This document shows positions 1 through 10,255 of a DNA stretch of 64,000 nucleotides, in pieces; the first letter of the stretch is position 1; every line of letters begins with the position of its first letter. The position numbers were made by a program, and so were the translations under genes. Below the pieces are notes generated by a model. It was not told the DNA's origin, made no database searches, and worked only from the letters and a program-made list of their open reading frames with translations. Source of the DNA: Tupaia tana (taxonomy: Eukaryota; Chordata; Mammalia; Scandentia; Tupaiidae); contig JAKSZU010000016.1 of NCBI GenBank assembly GCA_026018925.1, forward strand, positions 2,170,001 to 2,234,000. Direction: 5' to 3'.

Positions 1-219
1 TTCTTAGCTAGGTATGCTTTCTGAGTTTCAAGAGCTATTTACTTAACATTTAGAGCATGCTATTGTCTCTTCAAATTCAAACAATATCTTATTTATTTCC
101 ATATTTCCAAGCAAAGCACTTCACACAGGGTTGGCTGTTCAGGACTACTAATGTGATATTTATTGAATAACTTTGGTCATTAAACTCTTTCCTTTTCTAT
201 TGTTTTGTCTCTAGCTTTT

Positions 220-471
220 TTCTAAAGAGAGATTTTTTGCTAAAGGCATGTGCACTTGCCAGAGAGACAGAGACAGAGAGGCAGAAAGTGAGAAATCACC
301 ACTGGGGTGATGGCAAAACCACAATACCCTCTCCTCCATTCTCCTCTTGGGATTTTGGGCATACACACACACTCAGCATGGGTTTTAAGTTGCTGAGTCC
401 GGAACTTGAACCATTGTCAACTATGTGAGAGCCCAGCAATGTAACCATTGTGCCATCTGCTGGTCGCTTCG
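220..471 (-). mobile_element. SINE-A copy, minus strand, target duplication visible
   Basis: The tRNA-like head lies at the right (complement of GCGACCAGCAGATGGC) and the body and CT-rich part run leftwards into a T-rich end. Flanking copies of CTCTAGCTTTT at 209-219 and 472-482 look like the target-site duplication. It is diverged from the young consensus, so a middle-aged insertion. No coding capacity. Confidence 0.85.
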
Positions 472-584
472 CTCTAGCTTTTGTCTTTTATTTATTGTTC
501 TGGGTAAATTCTTAGGGGAGAGCAACTTTTCCAGATTAATAAATATATTTTTTTAAAGAATTAATTTCATTTATCATTATTATT

Positions 585-757
585 ATTTTTTAATTTGCTA
601 CAGTGCTTGCATGCTCACTAGAGAGAGACAGAGAGAGAGAAAGAAAGAGAGAGAGAGAAGGAAAGTGAGAAAGCAAGCTGTTAGGTCCAGGACGAGAACC
701 TAGGTCAGTTGTGTGGGAGTCCAGTGCTGCAACCACCACGCCACCTGCTGGCCCCCA
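585..757 (-). mobile_element. SINE-A-short copy, minus strand
   Basis: The head at the right reads GGGGGCCAGCAGGTGGCG on the complement, followed by a B-box-like segment, then directly a purine-rich (on this strand) GAGAGAGACAG block and an AT-rich tail at the left. The unique body with the C/G palindrome is absent, which defines the short form. Confidence 0.8.
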
Positions 758-1272
758 GGTTAATATTTTATTTTCTACTCAGTTCAGAGCTAGCACAGTA
801 TCCTTAATAAATATGTTACCAAAGACAAAAGCATTTTAACCCCCAAAGTTTTCCAGAGCTTCAGAGATGCATACTGAGGTAAAATATAGAAAGCTGATGC
901 TAGAAAGTATAAAATGTAAACCAGGTGGGTATGAAGAAAGGAGCGAAAACCAGAAAACAAGCGACTTTGAGACAAGAACCATGTCAAAGTGAAAGCTGGA
1001 CTTGTTAAAATAAATAGCAGTGGTAGTGCTGATGCACACGAACAGCAAGGACAAACTGATACAGAGAAATAGAAAAGAAAAGAAGAAATGAATCAGAGGA
1101 AATAATTTTCTTATCTTTACTGAATTGATAAATAAATAATATTACAGTCTCTCCTCTTCATTTTAAATAGTAACAAGGTAAACCACTGTATTGCCGTTTT
1201 GAGTTCTTGGCCAGAACATTCGCACATCCACAGAGAATTTTATAAGAATGAAGCAGAAAAATAGAAGGGGCA
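758..1272. other. unassigned AT-rich stretch
   Basis: No repeat or coding signal that I recognise. Short open frames on the minus strand (790-1054) are low-complexity and without family resemblance. Confidence 0.4.
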
Positions 1273-1391
1273 TGCAAAAAGTTCATGGGAAATGCATATT
1301 ATGATACAACTATGCTTAGAGAGCCAGACTTATTGTTGCACCAAAATAAACTGGTACTCTAACTCCACGTTTCCACGAACATTTGAAGTCC
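1273..1391. mobile_element. mariner-like MITE candidate (palindromic ends)
   Basis: The left end TGCAAAAAGTTCATGGGAAA is an imperfect inverted match to the right end TTTCCACGAACATTTGAAGT. The middle contains CACCAAAATAAACT. A second copy lies at 30,614-30,992. Inverted ends, about 120 bp length and no ORF fit a non-autonomous DNA transposon. Mariner affiliation is an inference from general similarity. Confidence 0.5.
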
Positions 1392-2774
1392 CCCATCCCT
1401 TGCCCAGTGAAAGCTACACATACAGACTGGAATATAAACACTTGTATTTGTTTACCATGTTTCCTCAGAAAATACTTTTTAATAGTTCCTCAAAGTATAG
1501 TCTCAGCATGGCTAAATAATTTCATCTGCTTAACCACGTGCCCTTTAGCTCTTTAAAAGTAATCTTTCAAAAAAGCAGGTTTCTTTGGTCATATGTATGT
1601 ATATTTTTGATTGTAACTTACAAATTTAAATGTACCTATAAAAATATTAAAGAAAATGTTAAACAATTCTACAGTGACTATTTAAATATCTACTTCCTAA
1701 ATTTCAGCAAATTTCATTTAAATATCTACTTACAATAACATTTAGCTCTACTTGCTCTATTATGATATTTTCTGTCCAAAAAATTTGGGGCATAAATAAT
1801 TTGCAGACATCAGTCCAGATCTCCTTAAATATTTTATCATACATGTCGTTAAGAAGACTGCCATAATTGTTTGCAGTTCATCTTTTTTTCTTTTGAGGTT
1901 AAATTTATGTGCAATGAACTACAAGAATCTTAAATGTACCATTTGATGATTTTGACAAATACATACACCTGAATTCAAAGCTTGCCAGGACATAGGATTA
2001 TTAATCCAGACAATCCTGGCATATCTTCATAATCTTTTTGAAATTGATAGGATGTTACATATTGGGGTTCATATTGAGGGATCAGATATTTTTCTCCTAC
2101 CAACATTTTGATCTTGCTTAAAGAGCAATTTAAAATTATCTTACAGATAGATGACGGGAACAAGCCATCATTGACAGAAAAGCTCAGTTCACTGTCCTTG
2201 CTGGGAATAGAGAAAATGCAACCAAAACAATAATGACAATTATTTTCTTTTCTGAAGAGAGATGCTTTATACCAGATAATCATCAAGTAAAGGATTACCT
2301 ATTATTTTCCCACGGTCTTTATTGTGCTTTTAGAAACCAAAATGTTGGTTATTCATGAAAAAATATGTTGTATTGACTTTTCTTGATGAATTCAAAATTG
2401 AAGGCATTCTTTCCTGGCTTGTCGGAAAAGTTGTTATGGATACAAGCTTACAAACAGCTATTCTGTGTTATAAAACTTACTGCAATTAATGACAGTGTAC
2501 TAATCCATACATACTCTTTATAATCAAAGGCTCCACTAGATTAAAAATGGTTGGTTACAATTTTATGCTTGGAGTACATTTTCCAGATTTTTTTGAATTT
2601 TGCTAGTTAAGAAAGATCACAAACAAATACTCTCTTAAACTAGCACGTTTATATTGGAATATTCTTTAAATGAGATAGACTGGTTCTTCCTGCATCTAAA
2701 AAATGGTTTGAAGAGCAAACTTTTTACCCTGAAGTTATCTGTATTTTTAAAAACCTTGAATTTCCCCCTTTCTT
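1392..2774. other. unassigned AT-rich stretch
   Basis: Unique-looking AT-rich DNA. The longest open frame (minus, 1975-2286, 103 codons) has no domain or motif I recognise and no promoter or splice context that would support it. Confidence 0.4.
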
Positions 2775-3003
2775 GCCGAGGGCACCTTGCTCACCAGAAA
2801 GAGAGAGAGAAACAGAGAGAGTGGAAAAAGAGAATGCACCCCCAGGGGGGTTTCAATCCCTTCTTTGCTTCTCCCTCCTCTCAGGATTTTGGGCACACAT
2901 ACATTCCCAACATGTTTTTGAAGCTTTTAGGTCCAGGACTTGAACCTGCTCACGGTTGGCTATGTGGGATCCAGCAACCTTAACCATCAAGCTACAGGCC
3001 TTC
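2775..3003 (-). mobile_element. old SINE-A copy, minus strand
   Basis: The complement shows a degraded head (GGCCTGTAGCTTGATGGTTAAGG), the ACCCCCCTGGGGG palindrome near 2838-2852 and the CT-rich end. Many substitutions mark it as an old insertion. Confidence 0.75.
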
Positions 3004-5204
3004 CCACAACTAGAAATTTTAATAGATAACTATTTTCACTCAAAATTCTGCATTACTTGACTGAAGATATTAAATCCCTGCTCTTGTAATTATAGTGAAT
3101 TCTTATTCAAATGATATAAATCACTGTCCGAGTTTTCTTGAATTTATCATTTAAAAAACAGTTATTCACTGACAATGCAGAAAAGAGACTAGTCTGTTCA
3201 AAATGCATAAATCTGGGTATTATTTTCCCTGACAACAGGAATGGACCGTAATAAAAGAAGGCAATTTTACCCACTTTAAAAGTTCTAAAACAGATTCTCT
3301 TGATTAACTACTACTGGAGATGCAATTGTTTTGGGAAAAAAAATCAAGATACTCATATTTAAGACAATAATAAGCAAGATGACATAATTGAAATACAGCT
3401 CTGTGAATAAGTAGAAATTGTGAACATTCAGCTTACCTGGTCCTCTGTGGTGTATAGAATTTCTTCAGCTGAGCTTAAGCCCAGTATTCACTCTTCTCAG
3501 ATTTCAAGCAATTGATGAGTCTTTACTGAAATTTTTAGGTTACTGAAGTCAATGACGATAAACTTCAGTGATACTGAAACAGAACCCTGTTAATACACTC
3601 TGGTTTGCACTCGTTTTCAAAACCCTGAAAGTTCTTTTTAGAGAACCTTCATAAGAATACATTTCAGAAGTTAGGAAGATGATTAAAAATTCCACATGGC
3701 TGTCTTAAATGTAAACTTTATCATTTTTCTATATTTGCTTCCCTGCCTCCCCCTCCGTCTACTGAAGTATCATAAATGAATTATAGTATTTAATAACCAT
3801 TTGATAACTGCGTATTTAAAATACACAGTTTCATAATTTCTTGATTTATAGAGATAACATAAACTATTTTCAAACGATACTCTTTCACTTAAAGCTTAGT
3901 TCAGATCTGGAATATAGATTTCCCCTACCTCTTCATATAACTGAGTGCCTAATTAGTTTCAAATTGCTAAACTTCTTAGCTATAGAGTCTAATTTTATAA
4001 CTACTTCAAGGCAACTTACCCCCCAAATATTCCTGTCCAGCTGCCCACATTGACACGCACTAACAATTTTTACAAACGTCTCTGTCAAGCACAAGGACAG
4101 ATACTAAGCACTGGAGCCAGGCTCAAGAGACAAGTTGACCAAAGGTTATCTCATTACCTTTGCATCAGAATAGACAGCCACAGAAATGTTCAGAATGTCA
4201 CTCAGGTCCTGTTCTTTCCCATCTCCAATAAGACTGGAAGAACAGAGAATCTCTCTTCCCAGCAGCTTAACATTGGACGGATCCATCCACTGTCTGTAGC
4301 TCCTTGACTCACTATAGACCCAGGACCATTCTATGCAGAAAACACAGGTAACTTCTCATCTCATCCATAGGAGAGCTCAGGTATGGTGCACCCTGAGGCC
4401 TCTTCAGCACTGCCCTTTAATTACTCCGCAATGCAACATCTGGGAAGTGCTTCGTTAGCAGTTGAGATCCATCAAAGAAAATGAAAACCACTGCAGGTAT
4501 TCCAGCTGCGATCATTTAACTTAGGGAGCTGTTTATGTAGGTGAGAGAAAAATGGGAAGTCAAGCCTTCAATTGTGCAGCAAAGATTGGAAGACAGAGCT
4601 GGAAGAATTCAGGCAGGAAGTGGCGTTACCAGCCAGAGCCACTGTTCTCTGCTGAAGGGAAGCTGTAGCAAGGGCTTTCTGGGGGACAAAGCTGGGGCTG
4701 CATGATGAGAAAATGTTTGGTGTTGGAAGCTGAAGAAGAATGATAAAGTCTATCAGAAAAGGCCCCCTGATACAGAAGGAAGAAGTAATGCTTGCTTTAA
4801 TTTTTTAAATTTGCATTTGTCATAAATCTTTATGGCATACATATGGTTTTCCAGAACATGCATGCAGTGTGTGATCATAAAAGCAGGGATATTGTTACAT
4901 ACACCATTTTCAGCAAAGATCCTTACATTCCTGTGTCTGTTAAATGTCTCATTGAGCCCCTCCTACTCACCCTCCACTATCCGTCCCCACCCCATAGTCT
5001 CTGGTATCTGCACTTGTCCTCTGTACTTTTATGTCTTAGGGTCTGTCAGTCCCTGCCAGAGAGTGCAGACATTCAGTATGTACTGAGCAGGGACATACTG
5101 CACCTGTCACTCACTTAGCATCTTCTAGATTCATCCATTTTGGTACTGAATGACAGTCTTGTTCTTTATGGCTGAGTCATAGTCCACTGTGTGTATGTGC
5201 CACA
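3004..5204. other. unassigned low-repeat stretch
   Basis: About 2.2 kb without a repeat I can name. Several short open frames between 3841 and 5118 overlap each other and show no conserved motif, signal peptide or splice logic. 4930-5170 contains a weak antisense resemblance to the L1 end (ATTCAGTATGTACTGAGCAGGGACATA), possibly an old minus-strand L1 3-prime relic. Confidence 0.35.
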
Positions 5205-5449
5205 TTTTTTCTTGAGAGATTTTTGCTACAGGGCATATGTGCTCGTTAGAGAGACACGGAGAGACAGAAAGTGAGAAATCACTCCCCAGGGGGGATGTCC
5301 ACACCATAATCCTTTCTCCTCCATTCTCCTTAGGATTTGGGGCATGAAAACACATGTACCTCTTATGAGTTTCATGTCTTTGGGTTTGGGACTGGAACTG
5401 TATTTGCCAGGTGAGAGTCTAGCTTCTTAACTACTCTACCTGCTGACCC
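5205..5449 (-). mobile_element. SINE-A copy, minus strand
   Basis: Starts at the left with a T-rich run and GAGAGATTTTTGCTACAGGGC, carries CCCCAGGGGGGATG and ends at the right with CTACCTGCTGACCCC, the complement of the head. Inserted into a possible L1 3-prime relic. Confidence 0.85.
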
Positions 5450-5720
5450 CATGCCACTGTTTTTATTTCAGCAACAATTCTGCTTTCATTCAGCTTCCGG
5501 TCAGCTCTCCAGGGCCTCCCTCTGTCTCTCTATGGGACTGTGCCTCTGGAGCTCTAGGTCTGCTCTCTTTCCTGGTTTGGTGTCACCCAATGTTTAGATC
5601 ACACCTACCTAAAAATTGGATTTTTCTTATTGACTGGGTGAGCATGTGGCTAACTTTAAGTTTGAAATTCTTCAAATGTGCTGTCTTAAATGTATTTATT
5701 ACTTAGTAGCGATATTCTCC

Positions 5721-5953
5721 CTCTCTTTAAATCTTTGCCATAGGGCACAGGAACTTGCCGGAGAGAGGAAAAGTGAAAAATAACCCCTGGGGGGATGGCC
5801 ATACCACAATCCCTTCTCTTCCTTTCTCCTCTTGAGATTTTGGGCATGCATGCACATCTGGTATGTTTTCTGAGCTGCTGGGTCCAGGATTTGAACTGCG
5901 CAGTTGGCCGTATGGAATCTAGCACCTTAAACAGTACTCCACCTGCTGGCCTG
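5721..5953 (-). mobile_element. SINE-A copy, minus strand, target duplication visible
   Basis: The body includes CCCCTGGGGGGATGG and the head complement CACCTGCTGGCC. The 10-bp flanks GATATTCTCC at 5711-5720 and 5955-5964 match exactly and are the likely target duplication. Confidence 0.85.
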
Positions 5954-6085
5954 TGATATTCTCCAGTAAACATTATTTTACAACAGGAGTTTTCAGGAAC
6001 ATACCTATAGATGTAATGAAATCAGACTATATGATAAAAAATCCTATTTTAAGATTTAATTTGAAGATTAAAATAAATCTTACAT

Positions 6086-6315
6086 TTTTTCCCCCATAAC
6101 ACATGTGTGTTCCCTGGAGAGAGACAGAAGGACAGTATGCACCCCCTTCCCCCTCAGGGAGGATGGCCATACTGCAACCCCTTCTCCTCCTAGGATTTTG
6201 GCATATACACACACGTGCCTGGTATGATTTTCAAGCCACTAGGTTCAGTACTTGAACTAGGGTTGGCCATTTGGGTGTTCAGCACCTTAACCTTCTTTAC
6301 ACCTGCTGGCCCCAA
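6086..6315 (-). mobile_element. old SINE-A copy, minus strand
   Basis: Recognised by CCCCTCAGGGAGGATGGCC, the TTTTGGCATATACACACACGTG segment and the head complement ACACCTGCTGGCCCC. Diverged at its 3-prime (left) end. Confidence 0.75.
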
Positions 6316-6339
6316 TAGGTCTTGTTTTCTATGAAATAT

Positions 6340-6594
6340 TTTTTTCAATTACCAGAGGGTGTACACACTTTCCAGAGAGAGAAAGGGAGACAGAAAAAGG
6401 GAGAAAGAAGGAGAAAGTACCATCTAATGGACGTGGTCATGACTCAATCTTTTCTCCTCCATTTTTCCATCCTTTCAGGATTTCAGGCATGCACACACAT
6501 GTGCCTAGCATGTTTTTCAAGCTGCTGGAGCTGGGATTTGAACTATGGTCAGCCATGTGGAATATGACTCCCTTAACCACTAGGCAGCCAGGCC
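6340..6594 (-). mobile_element. old SINE-A subfamily copy, minus strand
   Basis: Belongs to an older variant in which the palindromic segment is replaced by CATCTAATGGACGTGGTC and the head ends TAACCACTAGGC. The purine-rich block GAGAAAGGGAGACAG and the GCATGCACACACATGTGCC segment tie it to SINE-A. Confidence 0.65.
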
Positions 6595-6663
6595 ATTGAG
6601 CTGGCCCACTTTCTGTTGGACTCTATTTAGTGAATAATAACATATCCTGTACAGAGTATATCA

Positions 6664-6895
6664 TAGTGGCCAATGGTGGCATTTTAGAACCGAACAGAAG
6701 TAGGTCTGAATTTCAGCACTATCCATTAATAACCATTTAAACATGGGAAGTTACTCTGCCTACAGAGCTTTACTTTCTTGTGTGTGGTCTGTCTCTGAAT
6801 GATTTTGAGAAAATGAATGAAAATTAGTTCTCTAAGTACAATACATGTATGGTGCTAAATAGGCCTGACATATGACATTCAGTTAATTAAACAAT
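6664..6895 (+). mobile_element. MIR relic, plus strand
   Basis: The order GTCTGAATTTCAGCACTATCCA, TGGGAAGTTACTCTGCCT and a later TAAGTACAATACATGTATGGTGC follows the MIR head, core and tail. Heavily decayed; identification is by eye. Confidence 0.45.
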
Positions 6896-7063
6896 AATAA
6901 TAGTATTTTAGTAACAGTAATGTCACTTTTTAACTAATCTAATGTTTTTCTCACTGCTGCATCTTTCTGTTTTATATATGCAAAATGGACTAAAGTGATA
7001 TCAAAGAATTACCTGACACTTCCCGCAAAGACAGAAGTATACACAGATACTAAAATACTTACC

Positions 7064-7258
7064 TGGGCCAGCCTTGCAGTGTAGTGGTTAAGCAAAGTGC
7101 ATAGGGAGCCAGACCCCATGTGGCTGACTGTGGTTTGAATCCCAGCTCCAGGTTTGGGAAACATGCAATGCGTGTATGTGTGTGGCAAAAGGACTGCAGT
7201 GTGGCCACACACCCTTGGGTGGTACTCTCTCTGATGAGTGCATGGGTCTTTTGGCAAT
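7064..7258 (+). mobile_element. old SINE-A subfamily copy, plus strand
   Basis: The head reads GGGCCAGCCTTGCAGTGTAGTGGTTAAG with a B box TGGTTTGAATCCC, so the Pol III promoter layout is clear. The body is short and it ends AATAAAAGTA. An older subfamily than the AGCAGTTAGCG type. Confidence 0.75.
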
Positions 7259-7345
7259 AAAAGTATTTACCGGATCTACATTTTTCTCCTTAAAAACTTT
7301 CCCCTTTTCTCTCTTTCTACTATGCCAAATAAAGAATTTTTAAAG

Positions 7346-7590
7346 GGGACCAGCCGGTGGCATGATGGCTGCATTCTACATGGCCAACTGCATGGTGGTT
7401 TGAGTCCCAAATGAGGCTTGAGAAACACCATGGTGCCCAAACCTCAACAGGAGGGAGAGAGGGAGGAGAGAGGGCTATGGCACGCCCTCATGGGGCGCTT
7501 TCTCTTTCTCCCTCTCCCTTTGTCCCTCTTTGGCAAGCACATATACCCTCTAGCATATTCAAAGAAAAGACAAAGAAAAACACATTACAA
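7346..7590 (+). mobile_element. old SINE-A copy, plus strand
   Basis: Head GGGGACCAGCCGGTGGCATGATGG, B box GTGGTTTGAGTCCC, then CCCTCATGGGGCGC where young copies have the C/G palindrome, a CT-rich run and an A-rich tail. Confidence 0.75.
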
Positions 7591-7693
7591 AAGTCAAGAG
7601 GAGGCATGGTGTGGGGAGCACATCCTTCTCCTCCATGTTCATCTCATGTAATGGCAATCTAATACCTGCATATTTGCAATTGCACTTTCTTTT

Positions 7694-7926
7694 AGGTTTT
7701 TACTATAGGGCACGTGTGTTCACTGGAGAAACAGAGAAAAGGAAAGTGAGAAATCACCCCCCGGAGGATGGCCACACCACAGTCCCTTCTCTATTCTCCC
7801 TTTGGGATTTTGGACAGGCACACATATGCACCTGGCATAATTTGCAAGCTGCCAGATCTAGGATTTGAACTGTGATTGGCCATGTGGGAGTCCAGAGCCT
7901 TAACTACCATGCCACCTGCTGGTCCC
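7694..7926 (-). mobile_element. SINE-A copy, minus strand
   Basis: Left end TTTTTACTATAGGGCACGTG, palindrome remnant CCCCCCGGAGGATGG, head complement CCACCTGCTGGTCCC at the right. Moderately diverged. Confidence 0.85.
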
Positions 7927-8168
7927 AAGTTGAATTTTCTTTTAAAAATTAAAAAAATAAAAGTGCTTTCCAAGTTAAAACCAGAAAAGATATATAGATA
8001 TAGATAAATGCATATATCATTTGGCTTATTTTCAATTTTTCTAAAAATTGAAAGAATCAGTTTGATTTTTCTGAGGTAATTAAAATTAATTAAGTCAGTC
8101 ATACATTTTTTTTCAAATGTCTTTTACTTAATGCCTATGAACAGAAAAATCTTCAGATAGGAAAATTC

Positions 8169-8431
8169 TTTTTTTTTTTTTTTTTTTTTTTGGAGAGGTT
8201 TTTGCTATAGGGTGCGTGCACTCGCCAGACAGACAGAGAGAGACAGAGAGACAGAAAGTGAGAAATCACCCCCAGGGGGGATGGCTACGCCACAATCCCT
8301 TCTCCTCTCTGGATCTTGGGCACGCACGCACACACGCCCAGCGTGGGTTTTAAGCCACTGGATCCGGGACGCGAACCGCAGTCAACTACATGGGAGTCCA
8401 GCAACATAGCCATTAAGCTAACTGCTGGTCC
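8169..8431 (-). mobile_element. young SINE-A copy, minus strand, 15-bp target duplication
   Basis: Begins with a long T run (poly(A) on the element strand) and GGAGAGGTTTTTGCTATAGGG, and ends with the head complement ACTGCTGGTCCC. The flanks CAGATAGGAAAATTC at 8154-8168 and 8432-8446 are identical. Close to the young consensus. Confidence 0.93.
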
Positions 8432-8549
8432 CAGATAGGAAAATTCATTAAATAATGATAAGTTTTTTATATCATAGTTTCTTTACTCACAATGTCCTCA
8501 GTGTATTAAATTCTATTTCCAATACTTATCACATTAAGATTTTCATTCT

Positions 8550-8749
8550 TGGGGCCAGCAGATGGCGTTGTGGTTGAGGTGTTGGACTCCTATGTGGACA
8601 ACTGCGGTTCAGGTCCTGGACCTGCTGGCTTGCTTTCTCACTTTCCTTCTCTCTGTCTCTCTGGTGAGCATGCACACCCTATAGCAAACTAAATAATAAT
8701 AATAACAACAATAAATAAAATGAAATAATCCCCCCAAATGTAAAAATAC
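8550..8749 (+). mobile_element. SINE-A-short copy, plus strand
   Basis: Head GGGGCCAGCAGATGGCG, B box GCGGTTCAGGTCC, then TTGCTTTCTCACTTTCC and a CT-rich run, ending AAATAAAATGAAAT. TTCATTCTT at 8541-8549 and 8750-8758 is a likely 9-bp target duplication. Confidence 0.85.
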
Positions 8750-9040
8750 GTTCATTCTTTGGGGTTATGAGTACTCTTTCAGTTAGCAAGTCCACATCAT
8801 TTTGTTTTCTTTTCCTTCAGGTTTCGCTGCAGCATTGTATACTATTGACCATTTTCTTGAAACTTTTTTTTTTAAATGGCTTCTCTAATATTTTAATGTC
8901 CTAGCTCCATTTATCCTCCTCAGACTCCTTTATATTTATTTCTTACAAAATCTCCACCTCTTCTCAATAACCATGAATATATAAAAAGGTCATTTTGGTT
9001 AGAAGGAAAAGTAGAAATTTATTTTTAAAACTATCTTACT

Positions 9041-9266
9041 GGGCCAGCAGGAGGAGTAGTGGTTGAGGCACTGGGTTCCCACATGGCCCATGGCTGTTGT
9101 GTGGCTTGACACTCAGCCAGGCACATGTGTGTGCATCCCCAAGATCCCAGGAGAAGGGACTGCAGCAGGGCCGTCCCCCTGGGGGGTGGTTTCTTACTTC
9201 CCCTCTCACGGGCTCCTCTCTCTGTTTTTCTGGCTGAGGTCACCTACTCTATGGTAAAAACCCTGA
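9041..9266 (+). mobile_element. old SINE-A copy, plus strand
   Basis: Head TGGGCCAGCAGGAGGAGTAGTGGTTGAGG, body with CCCCCTGGGGGGTGG and an A-rich end near 9260. It stops just before the CpG-rich block starting near 9330. Confidence 0.8.
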
Positions 9267-9329
9267 AACACACACACCTGCCTGTATCTTATCTGCATGA
9301 TCACAATTGGTGAAAAGAACGAGAATATT

Positions 9330-9740
9330 GATAGTAGCCGTCTTCCCGTAAACGCTGCGTGGTCATTTGTAAGCGCGCACACACGGGGCACTCTGCACGC
9401 CGCGGTACTACTTGCTCGTCCAGGACCGCGACGTAAGAGAACGCGCTGCGCCCAGAGGTAGAGAAAATAAGGCCCGCCCAGAACTTGGCAAAACCTGCTA
9501 TGATCGTCGGTGGCAAAACCTGCGATGATCGTCGGTGGCAAAACCCAAACCCAAACCCGCAGTGAGGCCATCTCGATCGCTGGGTCTCATCGCTGCGCGT
9601 TTCATCCAGGCACCCTCCAGGCCAGGAAGGGTAAAGCTGGCACGTCGCGACCCCGTCACCTCTGTGTTTCAGTGGCCTCGTCGTCACTCCACCGAGCCAG
9701 GTGACCAGGAGTCCTGAGGGACAGGGCTCTCGGTAGCTAT
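9330..9740. promoter_or_regulatory. CpG-rich island, candidate regulatory element
   Basis: I count roughly 35 CpG dinucleotides in about 360 bp (9340-9700), far above the CpG-poor surroundings. There is no TATA box or gene start that I can link to it. It contains a 25-bp tandem repeat (9486-9546). Open frames run through it on both strands (for example minus 9301-9789, 162 codons), but length alone is unremarkable in CpG-rich DNA. It may be an orphan CpG island or a promoter of an unrecognised transcript. Confidence 0.5.
9486..9546. repeat. 25-bp direct tandem repeat, 2.4 units
   Basis: Unit 1 (9486-9510) and unit 2 (9511-9535) differ by one base (T versus G at unit position 14). A third partial unit TGGCAAAACCC follows and merges into three AAACCC hexamers ending at 9558. 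Each full unit contains GATCGTCGG. Confidence 0.9.
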
Positions 9741-10177
9741 TACCAGTTAGAGCAGGCCCGCAAGGAGGCAGACAGTTTAAATTGCACACTGGTAATCTTC
9801 AAATTTACTTTGTGTATTTTGCTAGTGACACCCGACGAGTACAACTTACTGACCATAGACTAAGTCCAACCCCTTTTCCTCATGAAGGCCTGAAATCTTT
9901 TAAAAAGTATAACACACCTAGAATATGCTTACACTTTAAGTCGAACCTCTCCGGTCCTTCCATCACTCTTCCGAGGATGCTGTGTAATTGCGCACACCTC
10001 TTCGGCCAGTACCCCTCGGTCTGCCTATTTGTTGCAGCATTTTTCGTGGTGTTTAGAGACTCACTTCCCAATACTCTTTTTAAGAGCCGCATCAAAACAA
10101 AGACATTTGAATTGCCATTGAATTGTAACTTTTCCTTTAGAGCTGAGGGTGACAGTTCTCATGCCACTGTAAGGGAA
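9741..10177. other. unassigned single-copy sequence next to the CpG island
   Basis: An open frame of 132 codons (plus, 9782-10180) and one of 71 codons (minus, 9880-10095) overlap here. Neither shows a recognisable domain. CpGs remain fairly frequent up to about 10,020. Confidence 0.35.
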
Positions 10178-10255
10178 TGAAAGAAGGAAGGAAGGGTGGA
10201 AGGACGGAAGGTAGGGAGGGAGGGAAGAAGGGAGAAAGGAAAATAAGAAAAAAGT
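10178..10255. repeat. GGAA-rich polypurine tract
   Basis: Nearly uninterrupted A/G sequence of GAAG and GGGA units on the plus strand. Such tracts can form triplex DNA; no function is implied here. Confidence 0.85.

Noticed and set aside
9541-9558. AAACCC repeats as interstitial telomere
   Set aside because: The vertebrate telomere unit is CCCTAA/TTAGGG. AAACCC lacks the T and there are only three units.
9301-9789. 162-codon open frame on the minus strand through the CpG island
   Set aside because: Long open frames are common in CpG-rich DNA because stops are AT-rich. It crosses the tandem repeat, has no recognisable domain and overlaps open frames in other phases.
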